Position numbers and translations under genes: made by a program. From assembly GCA_015698045.1 (NCBI GenBank), contig BLAL01000205.1:268444-332443 (forward strand): a stretch of 64,000 nucleotides of DNA, read 5' to 3'. Below the pieces are notes generated by a model. The model was given only the letters and a program-made list of their open reading frames with translations, made no database searches and was not told the origin of the DNA. This document shows, one piece after another, positions 32,962-44,171 of the stretch (within the stretch, counting starts at the first letter, position 1; each line of letters begins with the position of its first letter). This DNA comes from Rhizophagus clarus. Its lineage: Eukaryota; Glomeromycota; Glomeromycetes; Glomerales; Glomeraceae.

Positions 32962-35900
32962 TTATGGCTGAAAGCTAGATATGTGAGACACACATTCGTT
33001 TTGATATTTCTCTGGGAGCTTGGCCCTTATAGCTCTTTTTTCGGCCTCTTCATGGGGGATACCATCTTTAACCATATTCTTGTATACCATGATAGACCAA
33101 TGCCCATAAGGTAAACCGGTAACCCCATCTAATAAGATCCAGCGCTTAGTATCTATGGGACAGAGAGCTTTCTTCTCAGACTCGACCAGAGATATTACAT
33201 GATCCTTTGACTGGAATCCTATATTCTTGGCATAGAATACCTTTTTCTGGAATAGACAATCCCGATATACTTGAGTCAAGGGAGATTTACTTTTGGGATA
33301 TGTGTTCTCTGCCATTTCATTCATACCCTTCTTGCTGACCCCTTTATGCTTCGACTTTGTGGATTTATTAGCTAAGACATAGTGGTATGATTTCGCCCGA
33401 ATGTGGAATGACTCAGTAATCACATTACCTGGGGTCTCATCTTTGAAAAGCCCAATAGTTTTCGAATCATTAAGATCAAAGATGTCTGGTCGCTCTGCCA
33501 TATCTTTATAGATATCATCGGTCTCAACCATAAATATAAAGGAATCAGTATCCATATATCCAAGTCTAGCCTTATCTCCATATTTTTCCTTTACATAGTC
33601 ATACCAGAAGCGGTACATTAGGAGCTTGCTGAGTCCCAAAACTGATGCTCCAACTATGATAGGCTTGTTGAGAACTACACTGGCCTTTCCCATATGTGCG
33701 CCTACTAGTGTATCTCCAAGCGGTCTGCCATACTTAAAATTTGGACTACGTATTTTCTTGAGAAACTTCTTCTCATCCGACTCATTATTACAGGCCATGA
33801 TCTTAACATCCTGGTACTTTCAGACATTTTCCATAGTCTTGCCATATACTGAATTATTCATGAGCTTGAAGAAGTCTTTTTCAAAAGCATTCTTGGCTTT
33901 CTGACGCAACTTTGTATTCTTGGCAATATATGGGGCTAACCAATTCGTCTGGTCAAATGACAAGATTTCTGTGACCTCATCTACAATCATGCCTAACTTC
34001 ATATAATACTGGAGCTCTTGATAATGAATGACATAATTTTTTCGTGGGCCAAGATGCGGGACTAGTTTTTCTGTTGGATAAAATCGCCCATCATCCATAT
34101 CATTCACAAGCTTGGCATTATATGGGCATAGCATATCCTTTTTTACTGCGACATTTTCCACAGCTGGAGGTAAGTCCCTCAAATAGTTATGAGTCTTTAG
34201 GGGGAAATGGGAATTAATCATTAAGAAGAATCCACGTGGCGCATCTGCTTTAGTCTTGAGAATCATTTCGAGATATTTCTTTTGCATCTTGGGATTATTC
34301 TTTAGATATTCTCGACTAGCAACCCACTTATAATTTCCAACTGGGAGAAATTGACTCATGGCCCATCCATAAAGATTGTTTGCATCAACATAGGAAATCC
34401 ATGTTGTGGGTTGGGATGGGTCAAATTCCTCTCCCATGCTAGGATTATTTGCTTGGAAATGTCTATGTACTGCCATAGCAATACCACCTCGCTTGGCCTT
34501 TTCAATGAAGTCATGCATTGCCATTTCCGTGAATAGCTCAATCTTGACCTTGGTCATCTTAAGCATGGCATCCCAGGATAGAGATGGTGCGGATACATAA
34601 TGGCTGGGATCAAGGCCATAATGATGCATGGATGTCTTTCTAAATGTTGTCCAGACATCCGCTAGACTAAGCACGTCTATCCTGAGATAGAGATCATTAT
34701 ATTCTCCCAAGTTTTTGCATCCGAATTCCTTCCATACCTTCTGGGCATGCTCATAATCCTCTTGAGAAATCTTACCTCCAAGGACACTATGAAATTCTTG
34801 AATCGGAGGTAGTTCTGTTTCCTTAAATCGGTCATGAGAAGTAATATACTCATGAGGAAAGACTCCCTTACGATATGCTAGGGAAATCTGTTCGGTTGTA
34901 TAGCCTTGCTTCTTGAAATACTCGGTTGTAATTGGGTGGTCATCTCCCAAATTCTTTGTAAGATTGGCCAAGCTACTATTCATGAACTGCATACTATCAA
35001 TATACTTAAGCTGACCTACCTTCATTGATTTGTATCGTTCAAAGGTTTCAGCAATGACTGAGATTCGAAGAGAATTACCCGAGCGTCCGACAGATTTACA
35101 GACCAAGTGAGAGTCATATCCCCGGAAGTTGTGAAAGATAACTGGGATTGGTGTCTTCCATGGCTCGATCTGAAGTTTAAGATTACATATATTGTGAGAC
35201 GCACCTCGGAACTCACCTGTGATATGACAGTGATCCCAGACCTTTTTATCCCTAGCTTCTTCTCTGGCTAATTCGGCTTGGGCTTTACTTAAAGCAGTTT
35301 TTAGGGATTTATAGTCTTCAGGATTCTTAACAGCCTTTAGCAAATCTGTATAGAGATTTTTGAGATCCTTTTCCATGCGTACTAACTGGGGTCCATTTTT
35401 TACCTTTTCTGATTCGATATTCTTTTCTAACTCCCAGATCTTTCTTGATATTTCTCTAGGTGAAAATACTTTTGTACCCTCGGAAAGCTTTTCTTTATTA
35501 TAAGATATAGGATCCTGAACAATTTTTGTAAGCTTGTCGGAGAGATTTGCAACCTTTCTTTCTAACATATTAATCATATCTGTATCTATACTGAACTTGT
35601 CTTCACAGATCCAACACCGATTCGCCTCCTTAAATCTTCTTTGGTAGTCATCTGTAATAATACGCTCATGCTTAACAGCTAAGACCCTATTTATTTCTAC
35701 CAATTCTTGATCGATCTGACGGATGAATTCTTCTGTGGCATTTTCTCCTCGATATAAAAAGGGTCCCCATGTTTCCCCAGTATCGATCCAGTGGACTGAG
35801 TAGCTAAAACTATTGGCTTCTTCCTCTGCTATCTTTCGCATATTTCCACCATAATGTGTGTTACACTTCTTTTTTAATGACTCGAAATCTGCTAGGATAA

Positions 35901-37965
35901 CACATGGGGCATTGATCTGTCGCCCATAGTTTCTGAACTCTTCGAAGTCATTAACATCTTTTACAGGCATAGTGACTCTTTGTGGGGCTTCACCCAGTCC
36001 AAAACACCATTCCTGATGATAGTCTAGGGATTTTTTAGAAGTAAAACTTTGGAAGCATTGGTTGCAAAGATGCTTTTTAACTTTGTGAGCATTATCCTTA
36101 TATACTAACCCATCTGGGTTCTTAACCCAAAGAAAGTGATTCTTTTGCCCATATTTTCCTTCTTCGGATTTTGTAATATCTGTAAGGGCCATAAGATGGA
36201 TAATATGTGGTCTGTTATAATTCTTACTATAAATAACAGGTTTGGGGGTAGCTGTTTCCTCCTTCCACTTCCAGACAATTATGGAAATATCAGGATTCAT
36301 CTCCTCGATTTTATTAAAGATGTGAGGGGAAACTGGTGTGGGCATAGGGATACCATCCAACTTTACCCGCTCTAGATATGGTTTAAGATTCTTTGCCCTA
36401 AATATACGACGGCCTAAGTGGTCTGTATGTCCATCCTGATATGCAAAATATACACCTAATGCCCCTTGAAGACATTTCTCAGATGGTCTATTTGTCTCCG
36501 GATCTATAAGACCTTGATTGTCTGGATTAATGGTACACTTTTTGTTAGCAAGCTTTGGGGGAGTAGGATTGTAAGACCCTCCAAGGGCTCTACGAAGTGT
36601 ATATGACTCAATAAGTACCATTTCTAACCGGAGAAGGATTTTACCTGATTCTTCTTTTAAATACTTCTCAATCCTTTTATCGATTTCTACACCAGATAGT
36701 GTTATATGCTCATCTATATATTCTTCTGAAAGAATTTCACGTTGATTGCTTCTGTGATATGGATGATGGTATTTGGCAGTATAGTTTGCCCGATCTTCAA
36801 TATCACCTTCTCCTTTATAAGTATATGATACATATGTAGCATATATGACCAATGCCGATTTTATTTGATCCCTTTTTCGGAGCTCTTCTTTAAGAACATC
36901 TGTGATTGCTCCACGTGCTTCTGCAATAAGTTGGGGCATATAAGGAGCATCTGCGTATTCTAGCTCACTATCTTGCTCTTTATTAAATACATATGCAGGA
37001 TTTTTGCATGAAGGAATAACTCCCTCCCATACAGTCATACATTTGAGAGAGCTGTGTTGTCTGTCAGGATCGCGCTTTCTTTCCAAGAATACTATATCAC
37101 CAGTAGGTGGTTCTTCTTGTACAATTTTTGTTAAATATGTTCCTGAAGCACAAGTCTTAACTTTTTCTTCATAAATTGACTGAAAATGCTTTCCGCTAGC
37201 ATATTCCTTTTCTATTTCGTATTCTTGCCTTTTTTCTGGTGGAAGGTTTTCTATCACCTTTTCTTTGGCTAATCTTTCTTCTTCCTCTAACTCCTTTAAA
37301 GTTGGAAGTCTATATTCCCCAGGTTCATGTTGCTCCTGATCCCACTTTTCAGCATCTTTATCTGTAATAAAATGCTTATCATTCTTTACAAATATAGGTT
37401 GGTCTCTATTAATATGAGGTGGGTTTCTCACCTGTCCTTCTCTATGAGCTTGGGTTGATGGACCGGGTCCAGCTTCTGGGTCCTCTGCTATTTTTTTGTA
37501 TTTTTCTAATTCTTTTAATGTTGGTAGGCGAACTGCATCTGGATCTTGTTGCTCGAGATCATGACAAAGAGTTTTACATTCATGCAAGTTTGCTGGTGTA
37601 TCATGATTTCCTAAATCGAGCTCTTTCCACCTTTGCACTAACCTTGCACCCCATGTCCTGAAATGTTCACCGGGCTTTCGTGCATTTGGGCTAACCCAGT
37701 TCTTTGCTTCCTCTTCTGTAATATAGTCGTCTCCATGTATAGGATCTTTCTTTTGGGATTCTGGTTTATGAATAGGAGTTTGGATCACCTCTGGTTTATA
37801 GGTAGGCTCGGGTGTTTGAACTTTTGTAGTTAGTGCAGGTTGGCGAACATTTGGAGGACTACAATTATTTTTTTCACTGCTGTAATGCTGGCGAAGCTTT
37901 TGTGGGGATGCCACAGTTTTACCACAGCATTCACAAGTTCGATTTTTCTTATCTTTTCTAGCCAT
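32962..37965 (-). pseudogene. protein-primed family B DNA polymerase with one in-frame TGA
   Basis: The frame opens at ATG 37965 and runs 1381 codons to TGA at 33820-33822, then stays open in the same frame to 32962 (about 1667 codons in all). N-terminus: zinc finger Cys11-x2-Cys14-x12-His27-x7-Cys35 and a Glu/Lys-rich region with a repeated Arg-Leu-Pro-Thr-Leu-Lys-Glu-Leu-Glu. A second Cys-x2-Cys-x12-His-x3-Cys finger lies near 650. Exonuclease motifs: Asp-Phe-Glu near 690, Gly-Tyr-Asp-Ser-His near 951, and Tyr-Leu-Arg-Ile-Asp near 1097. Between the first two is an endonuclease VII-like Asp-His-Cys-His segment near 910. Polymerase motifs: Asp-Ala-Asn-Asn-Leu-Tyr-Gly near 1193, Asn-Ser-Val-Tyr-Gly near 1371, and Tyr-Met-Asp-Thr-Asp-Ser near 1470. 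The TGA falls between the last two, where relatives usually have Arg, so CGA to TGA is likely. It would copy the element from its ends. Confidence 0.88.
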
Positions 37966-38086
37966 TATATTAAGATAAGTCTAACCTCTAATATGTGTGT
38001 GAACTTTTTCACAAATTAAAATATTTAATCTTATGACCCCAATGTTTAATTACTTTTTTATATTTTCGAATTTATGAGAAAATAGG
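37966..38086. promoter_or_regulatory. upstream region of the polymerase gene
   Basis: Immediately before the polymerase ATG is AAGTCTAACCTCTAATATG (37978-37996 on the plus strand), carrying the same GTCTAACCT motif that recurs in the terminal repeats. It may be a binding site shared by the element's promoters and ends; this is inference from repetition alone. Confidence 0.3.
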
Positions 38087-39213
38087 GCTAAGATGCGCCG
38101 GCCGTGCTCTGTTTGCGGTAGACCCACAAAGATAGATAAGCCTTCAGGCTTGGATAATAATCTATGTAGCTATTGTAATAAGAGCAATTATCAGACCCGA
38201 CATGTAAACAAGCTTCGGGCTAAGGCCCAGTTGTATGATGAGTATACTTCTGTAGTGGGACATATAGGTGAGACTTAGAGGTTAACGTATCTTGGCATTC
38301 TTATTTGCCTCATATATTTAGCATACATTAAAATATGGTATACTAAAACTTGGTTAATACGCTTTTGATTCACTAATTTGATTACTTCTTGAGGTTAGAC
38401 TTTGAGGTTAGACTTATTTTTCGTATATCTGAGGTTAGATTTTTTTACCCCAGTATTTTGCGGAAATTGCTCTCCTAGAATGTAAACCAGCATAGTAAAA
38501 ATTTATGGTAAGCTAGAACTTGGTTAATACGCTTTTGATTCACTAATTTGATTACTTCTTGAGGTTATACTTTGAGGTTAGACTTATTTTTCGTATATCT
38601 GAGGTTAGATTTTTTTACCCCAGTATTTTGCGGAAATTGCTCTCCTAGAATGTAAACCAGCATAGTAAAAATTTATGGTAAGCTAGAACAAGTGTAATGA
38701 CCTTTTGATTTAATTCCTAATACCTGCTAAGTCTAACCTTTTCGAGGATAGACTTAGCATATTGGTATCCAAAGGTTAGACTTTGTGATCTTTGATTACG
38801 CTTATGAATCACCTTTAGAATTATTTCTTGGATATCACAAAATAATGGTATGCTTATTGGGTTTGTAAGGGTCGTAGTCTCAAATATTTCATCACTTCAT
38901 TCCTCAATATTTGAGACTACTCCCAGAGGCAAACAGTATTGCATATTTTTTTGATATATAATTTGGGATTAAAATCGGGTCAGAATGGCTATATGAAAAG
39001 GTATGATTCTTGGTATTTGAAGGCTAATTCGAAGCTAAAAAAAAGATACCAAAATTAATGATAGCTAGGAAATTACCCCAGCTCGATTTAGAATCTGGAA
39101 TTAATACTTTGGATTTATATCAGGAAAGGCTTCGGAATATACATGGAGGTCTTTTAGAATACCCATTTTTTTTTACCCTAGAAGGCTAGAACCCCCATTT
39201 TTGTCGTAGTAGT
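38087..39213. repeat. right terminal inverted repeat of the 15-kb element
   Basis: 1127 bp, reverse complement of the left repeat apart from the differences noted there. It ends GTCGTAGTAGT just before the AATAT target copy. It contains a 61-codon ATG frame (38093-38278, plus strand), a shortened copy of the zinc-ribbon gene lacking its first 34 residues. Two copies of the 170-bp unit lie at about 38350-38519 and 38520-38689. Confidence 0.9.
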
Positions 39214-39925
39214 AATATCATCTCTGCTATTATAAACTTGGAGATCATTGATAAAATTATTTCTGTTTCCTCCAATAATTCGATTGGTAATCTTTTGCCT
39301 GACGTCAAGATTTATAAGTTTTTTTTCAAGCAGAGTTAAAGTGTTAATTGTTAACTAAATGTTTGCTCCCTGATCGCTATTATTTACTGTGAGGGTCTTG
39401 TTATTTATATTGGTGATCTGAAAAGAAACCAATAGTGATATTTAATAAAAATCAACTAATGGTTTAAAGACAACATACAAACTGTAAAGCTACGCCTTAT
39501 TTCTATGTCCAATAGAGTTTTGTATTTTTCTCAAAATGCAATGTATCACCAACTCTTAATACTCTTGTCTTACACATCTCATTCAGTTCTTTTCCTTGTT
39601 GAACAGTTTTAGTTCTTCGAATACCTAAAATGAGTTTACAAACAACGTTTATTAAGTTTTCTACTATACTAATATAAATGTATTATTTTCAGTTGTAACT
39701 TTCTTCATATGTACTAATTAGTTTTATCAATTCCTGGTTCTGTTTTATCAATTCCTGATTCTGTTTTATCAATTCCTGATTCAGTTTTATTAGTTCTGAT
39801 ATAGTTTGATCCAACTTTTGAATAATCAGAATGGATACTATTTTTTCCAGCACTTCTTCTAAAGTAGGTGAAGTTACCTTACCAATGAAAACTTGAATAT
39901 GGGTATCATTTGTTTCAAAAATTGT
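39214..39925 (-). pseudogene. proximal part of the gene split by the 15-kb element
   Basis: Three minus-strand coding pieces: about 39690-39925 (coiled coil ending in three tandem copies of Gln-Glu-Leu-Ile-Lys-x-Asn), about 39510-39630 (after a TTTTAG acceptor), and 39214-39350, whose frame continues at 24231 once the element is removed. They could be exons of a single gene. A stop follows the middle piece unless splicing removes it. Product unknown. Confidence 0.45.
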
Positions 39926-40314
39926 GGAGGATTTTATTAGTTTTATTTGATATATTAGATTTATTTGTTATATTTTTAAATATATTTTATTTTGTATAAA
40001 TATCCTGAAATTTCTTTTTAGTTGAAAAAGATGAGAGAGTGTAATAACAAAGTTATAATAACAAGTTCATATAATTAATAAATAAACTCTTTTACCTTAT
40101 AAACGAACTGTCCCTTGTGAATAGTGTGTCTTGTTGATTGGACTTGAGACATATCTATTGCATCCCTATCTTCAAGTCATAGTTACCTGATCGACGAACT
40201 GACCAGAGTAACAATTGGTGATTCCTGCCAGGTATAGTGACGAACTGTCTATACTGGATCTCTCAGATGTACTTGAGAAGAAAAACAATTGCAAACATAC
40301 TTGCACCCAATTGA

Positions 40315-41860
40315 ATGCCATATTACGGTACTAAAAAGAGCCAAAGAAAACATCACAGAAATAAGCACCTTCAGAGAAGAAGACCTGCCTTTGAAAGAGC
40401 TCCTTATTGTAATTTTTGTTATACCCCATCAGAAGAAATACTTTATAACCAACATCCTACTGGATTCTTTAACTTTTGGAATTGGATTAAAAATAATCAT
40501 TCTGCTAGAAACTACAACCTTTGCACTGTTATTACCTTTGCCAAACTAAAAGAAAATATCGCTGAACTGAATACTACTGCTGACCTTACTACTGAAATTC
40601 TAAAAAGCATACTATTTTCCACCCTTAGCACTCCTATACTAGAATTATTATATTATATACCTGCACTTTGTGAAGAAACCCAAGGATACTCCTCTGCACC
40701 TACTGAATATCAAACCACCAAGCTATATAATCTATACCACAACCTACCTCCACCAGAAACACCTCCTGAAACTATGAATTAAGATCAACTTACTGCAGTT
40801 TTAACTACTATTTTTGGTACTAATAGCCAAAATATTACACAGTTGACCACTGCATTAGGAAATGCTCCACCTCTTCATGAATTAACCATAGCCAAAGTAG
40901 ATAACTTTTATGGAAAAGATGATGAGGACCCTTATGAATGGTTGGAACGTTTTGAAACAGCTGCTAATACTAATCAGTGGACAGGTAACAGAAGAATAGC
41001 TATTGCTGCAGGATATTTGAAGGATGCAGCCCATGACTGGTTCAGAGCCAATGGTAATGGCCTTACTGCTTGGAATGATAATACAAACTAAAACGCCAGT
41101 TTTGTACACCAGTTTGAAGCATATTTTTTTCCTGAAACTAAGAAAAATCAATGGTACTATGAATTAATGACTATTAGATAAATAGCTGAAGAAAAAGTTA
41201 AAGATTACTCTAGAAGATTCAAGAAAGTCTTAAGAAAAGTGAATGGAACTACTGATCCTCCACCTGTTCCTGCTGCATTACAAGTGCGAATATATTTGTA
41301 TGGACTAAACCCTCTGCTGACTCCTTTAGTATCTACTAACAACCCTACTACTTTGAATGATGCAATTACCCGTGCAAAATTGGTAGAAACTGGATATAAT
41401 TATGTTCCTACAAAGTCAGTTTCTTTAAATGTTCCTGTTGCTGTGAAGGAAAATGCTTCTTTACCAATCACTCCTGTTGCTGGATTTTCCACTAGCAAGA
41501 ATGACCCAGATGTAGATGCATTAACTTAACAACTCCAACAATTGACTCTTAATTATGCAACCTTATCATCAGCATTGCTAGCTCAAAATAATAGTAACAA
41601 TAATAGCAAGTCCAGAAATTTTAGAGCGACTACAGAAAAGGCTAGAGATAAAACTAAACTAACCTGTTTCAAATGTGGGAAAGTAGGACATATCTCCAGA
41701 GAGTGCAGAAGTAATAGAAATAACAACTCAATAATAATAATAGAAAACTTTTCACCAGACCTGTTAATTTCCTGGATGAAGAATATGTTGAAGAAGAAGA
41801 ATACTACTCCTATGATGAAGAAGAGGAGGATGAAGCTGAATATGAAGTATATGTAAATAC
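40315..41860 (+). pseudogene. Ty3/Gypsy gag with repeated nonsense codons
   Basis: One reading frame runs from ATG 40315 across four in-frame TAA codons (40780, 41089, 41179, 41527) to a zinc knuckle Cys-Phe-Lys-Cys-Gly ... His ... Cys near 41670. The central part (Val-Asp-Asn-Phe-Tyr-Gly-Lys-Asp ... Trp-Phe-Arg-Ala) is a typical Ty3 capsid. Each TAA sits where Gln (CAA) would fit. A single-base shift near 41730 moves the coding frame into the one that holds the protease. A plausible tRNA primer-binding region and LTR end lies near 40205-40230, but I could not pair it with a right LTR. Confidence 0.75.
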
Positions 41861-41900
41861 TCGTTCAGAATCTGGAAAAGAAAGACAACTAAGAAAAAGA

Positions 41901-42377
41901 GTGAGAATAGGAGATGAAATGGATGAAGGAGGAGAGGAATATATCATTCCAGTTGTTCCTTCAGTAGAAACTACCCCATCTACCATTAAAGCTCAAAAGG
42001 TCAAAAGAAAATTTAAAATGAGACCCGCACCTATTGAAAATGTAACTGAATTTGACATTGCCCAATATATTAAAGACCTTCCTTGTGGCTTAACTATTGG
42101 ACAAGCCTCATCTCAAATTCCAAAATATAGAAGTGCAATGCTTAAAAGTGTCAAGAGAACTAGAGAGACTAATTTTATCTCCTCAGCCAATGATGCTTCT
42201 ACTACTGTTGCCAGATGCCAATTGAGAGTAGATGGAGAACCTATTTCTGCCGTCATTGATAGTGGTGCTGCCACTAGTATCATCACCAAAAAGCTCATGA
42301 AACGACTTGGATATTCTATAAATGGGCCTTCCAACTTAGTAATTGTAACTGCCAATGGTACTAAAGTTAGATCCTTA
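41901..42377 (+). pseudogene. Ty3/Gypsy aspartyl protease, cut by the 10-kb insertion
   Basis: An acidic linker leads to a retropepsin core: Val-Ile-Asp-Ser-Gly-Ala-Ala at about residues 119-125 and Ala-Asn-Gly-Thr-Lys as the flap region. The frame reaches 42377 where the inserted element begins; it resumes at 52456 without loss of phase, with TA duplicated. Confidence 0.85.
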
Positions 42378-42404
42378 CATCAGGAAATTTTATAGTGTGA
42401 AAAG

Positions 42405-42800
42405 TTGCGCAAGATTACGCATCGTAATATTTCGTAAGTTTCCAGACCCGCTACAAGTTTGCGGAAGAGTAATATTTTGTAACTTTTTAAAATATTTCAA
42501 AATATTATGATATGCAAAGTTTCGTAATTTTACAGTTCGTAATATTCCGTAATTTTACGCATTCGCAATATTTCGTAATTTTACATAATATTTCGTAAGT
42601 TTCCAGACCTGCCGCAAGTTTGCGTAAGCGTAATATTTTGTAACTTTTTAAAATATTTCAAAATATTATGATATGCAAAGTTTCATAATTTTACAGTTCG
42701 TAATATTGTGTAATTTTATTGCGTAATATTTCGCAACTTTTTAAAATATTTTGACAATTCGTAATTTTACATAAATATTTTGTAATGTTTCAAAATTCAT
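42405..42800. repeat. left subterminal repeats of the TA-flanked element
   Basis: Repeated TAATATTTCGTAA, TTTCCAGACC and TTTGCGTAAG segments, with a duplicated block of about 190 bp (42410-42590 and 42590-42770). Similar motifs occur inverted at the other end. Confidence 0.65.
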
Positions 42801-43019
42801 TTTTATACTATAAGTTTATATAATATATATTTTATTAGATATAATATGAATTAAATTATAAAAATTACAAGTATTTATTACTATATACAGAATATATAAA
42901 AGTAAAAAAAGAAAGAGTAACGATACAATTAGATGTAAAAAGAAGAGAAACAGCTATAGTAACATTGGTATTAGATATAAAGATAAAAGAAATATTGTTA
43001 GTATTGTTAGTATTAAGGT

Positions 43020-43640
43020 AAAAAGAGTTAAAGAAACAGTAAAAGGAGTAAAAGAAACATGGATATTATCGTTAGTATTAAAGTACAAGTAAAAAGGAAT
43101 AAAGGAAACGTAGATAGTATTGTTAGTATTACAATATAAAGTAACAAAGAGGTAAAAAAAATGCATTAATATTAAAATAATTAGTATTAATAAATAAATA
43201 TTTCTATACCTGCAAAGTAATTGAACAAAAGAATAAAGAAATAAAGAGAAAGGAAAAAATAAACATGTTGTTAGTATTGTTAGTATCGTTAGTATTAAAG
43301 TACAAGTAAAAAGGAATAAAGGAAACATGGATATTATTGTTAGTATTACGATACAAAGTAACAAAGAGGTAAAAAAAACCGCGTTAATATTAAAATAATT
43401 AGTATTAATAAATAAATATTTCTATACCTGCAAAGTAATTGAACAAAAGAATAAAGAAATAAAGAGAAAGGAAAAAATAAACATGTTGTTAGTATTGTTA
43501 GTATCGTTAGTATTAAAGTACAAGTAAAAAGGAATAAAGGAAACATGGATATTATTGTTAGTATTACGATACAAAGTAACAAAGAGGTAAAAAAAAATGA
43601 AAATAATTAGTATTAATAAACAAATATTTCTATACCTGCA
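43020..43640. repeat. tandem repeat of about 210-218 bp, nearly three copies
   Basis: The segment TTTCTATACCTGCAAAG recurs at 43201, 43419 and 43627, within longer near-identical units rich in TTAGTATTGTTAGTA. The minus-strand frames here are products of the repeat, not genes. Confidence 0.75.
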
Positions 43641-44171
43641 AAGCAATAAATTATGAAATATATGTAAATATATTGTATATAATTAAAGAAATAATAGAAA
43701 GAAGAGACAAAAAATTAAAAATATTAAACAAAAGAATAAAGAAATAAGAGACAAAAATAAATAAGACAAAAAACGCGTGCATGATTAAATGATTAAATCA
43801 CATGCAAGGATCAACCTAATTTTGATTGGCCAGAAAATACGATATCGTAAAATTACGGAAATCTGCATTTTAAAAAATCATGTACATTGTTACAGAAATT
43901 GTATATGCACAATTACTAAATATCATCCCCTCGTAATAAATTAAAAATTATCAACACAAATTCAACACAAATTCAATAAATTTAACAAAATTTGGCCAAA
44001 ATTAACAAATTTTTTACCAGAATTATCAACACAAATTGAACACAAATTTCAGCTACGATTTATTTATGTCACACTTGTATTGTTAAGAATTAATAACCAT
44101 TTTATTTATTAAAACTATATTATTATGGTAAAAAAAATGCTATTACGTGTGATATATATAAAAAATAATAT

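Larger units (their letters stand above)
24237..39213. mobile_element. 15-kb Polinton-like element with Gag, protease, integrase and DNA polymerase B
   Basis: The unit is bounded by near-identical 1.12-kb inverted repeats and flanked by the direct repeat AATAT at 24232-24236 and 39214-39218. Deleting the unit and one AATAT restores an open frame on the minus strand, so the boundaries and the movement as one piece are well supported. Contents from the left: zinc-ribbon gene partly inside the repeat, a 127-residue protein, integrase (minus), Gag, protease and zinc-finger tail (plus), coiled-coil protein (minus), small genes, F-box/LRR protein (minus), small gene, family B DNA polymerase (minus), right repeat. 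Polymerase, integrase and long terminal repeats are Polinton/Maverick features; Gag with a CCHC knuckle and an aspartyl protease are retroelement features. No reverse transcriptase, packaging ATPase or adenovirus-type protease was recognised. One nonsense codon lies in the polymerase. Confidence 0.85.

Noticed and set aside
42954..43646. Three similar minus-strand frames resembling a small membrane protein family
   Set aside because: They are copies of one tandem repeat with shifting frames and no conserved start.
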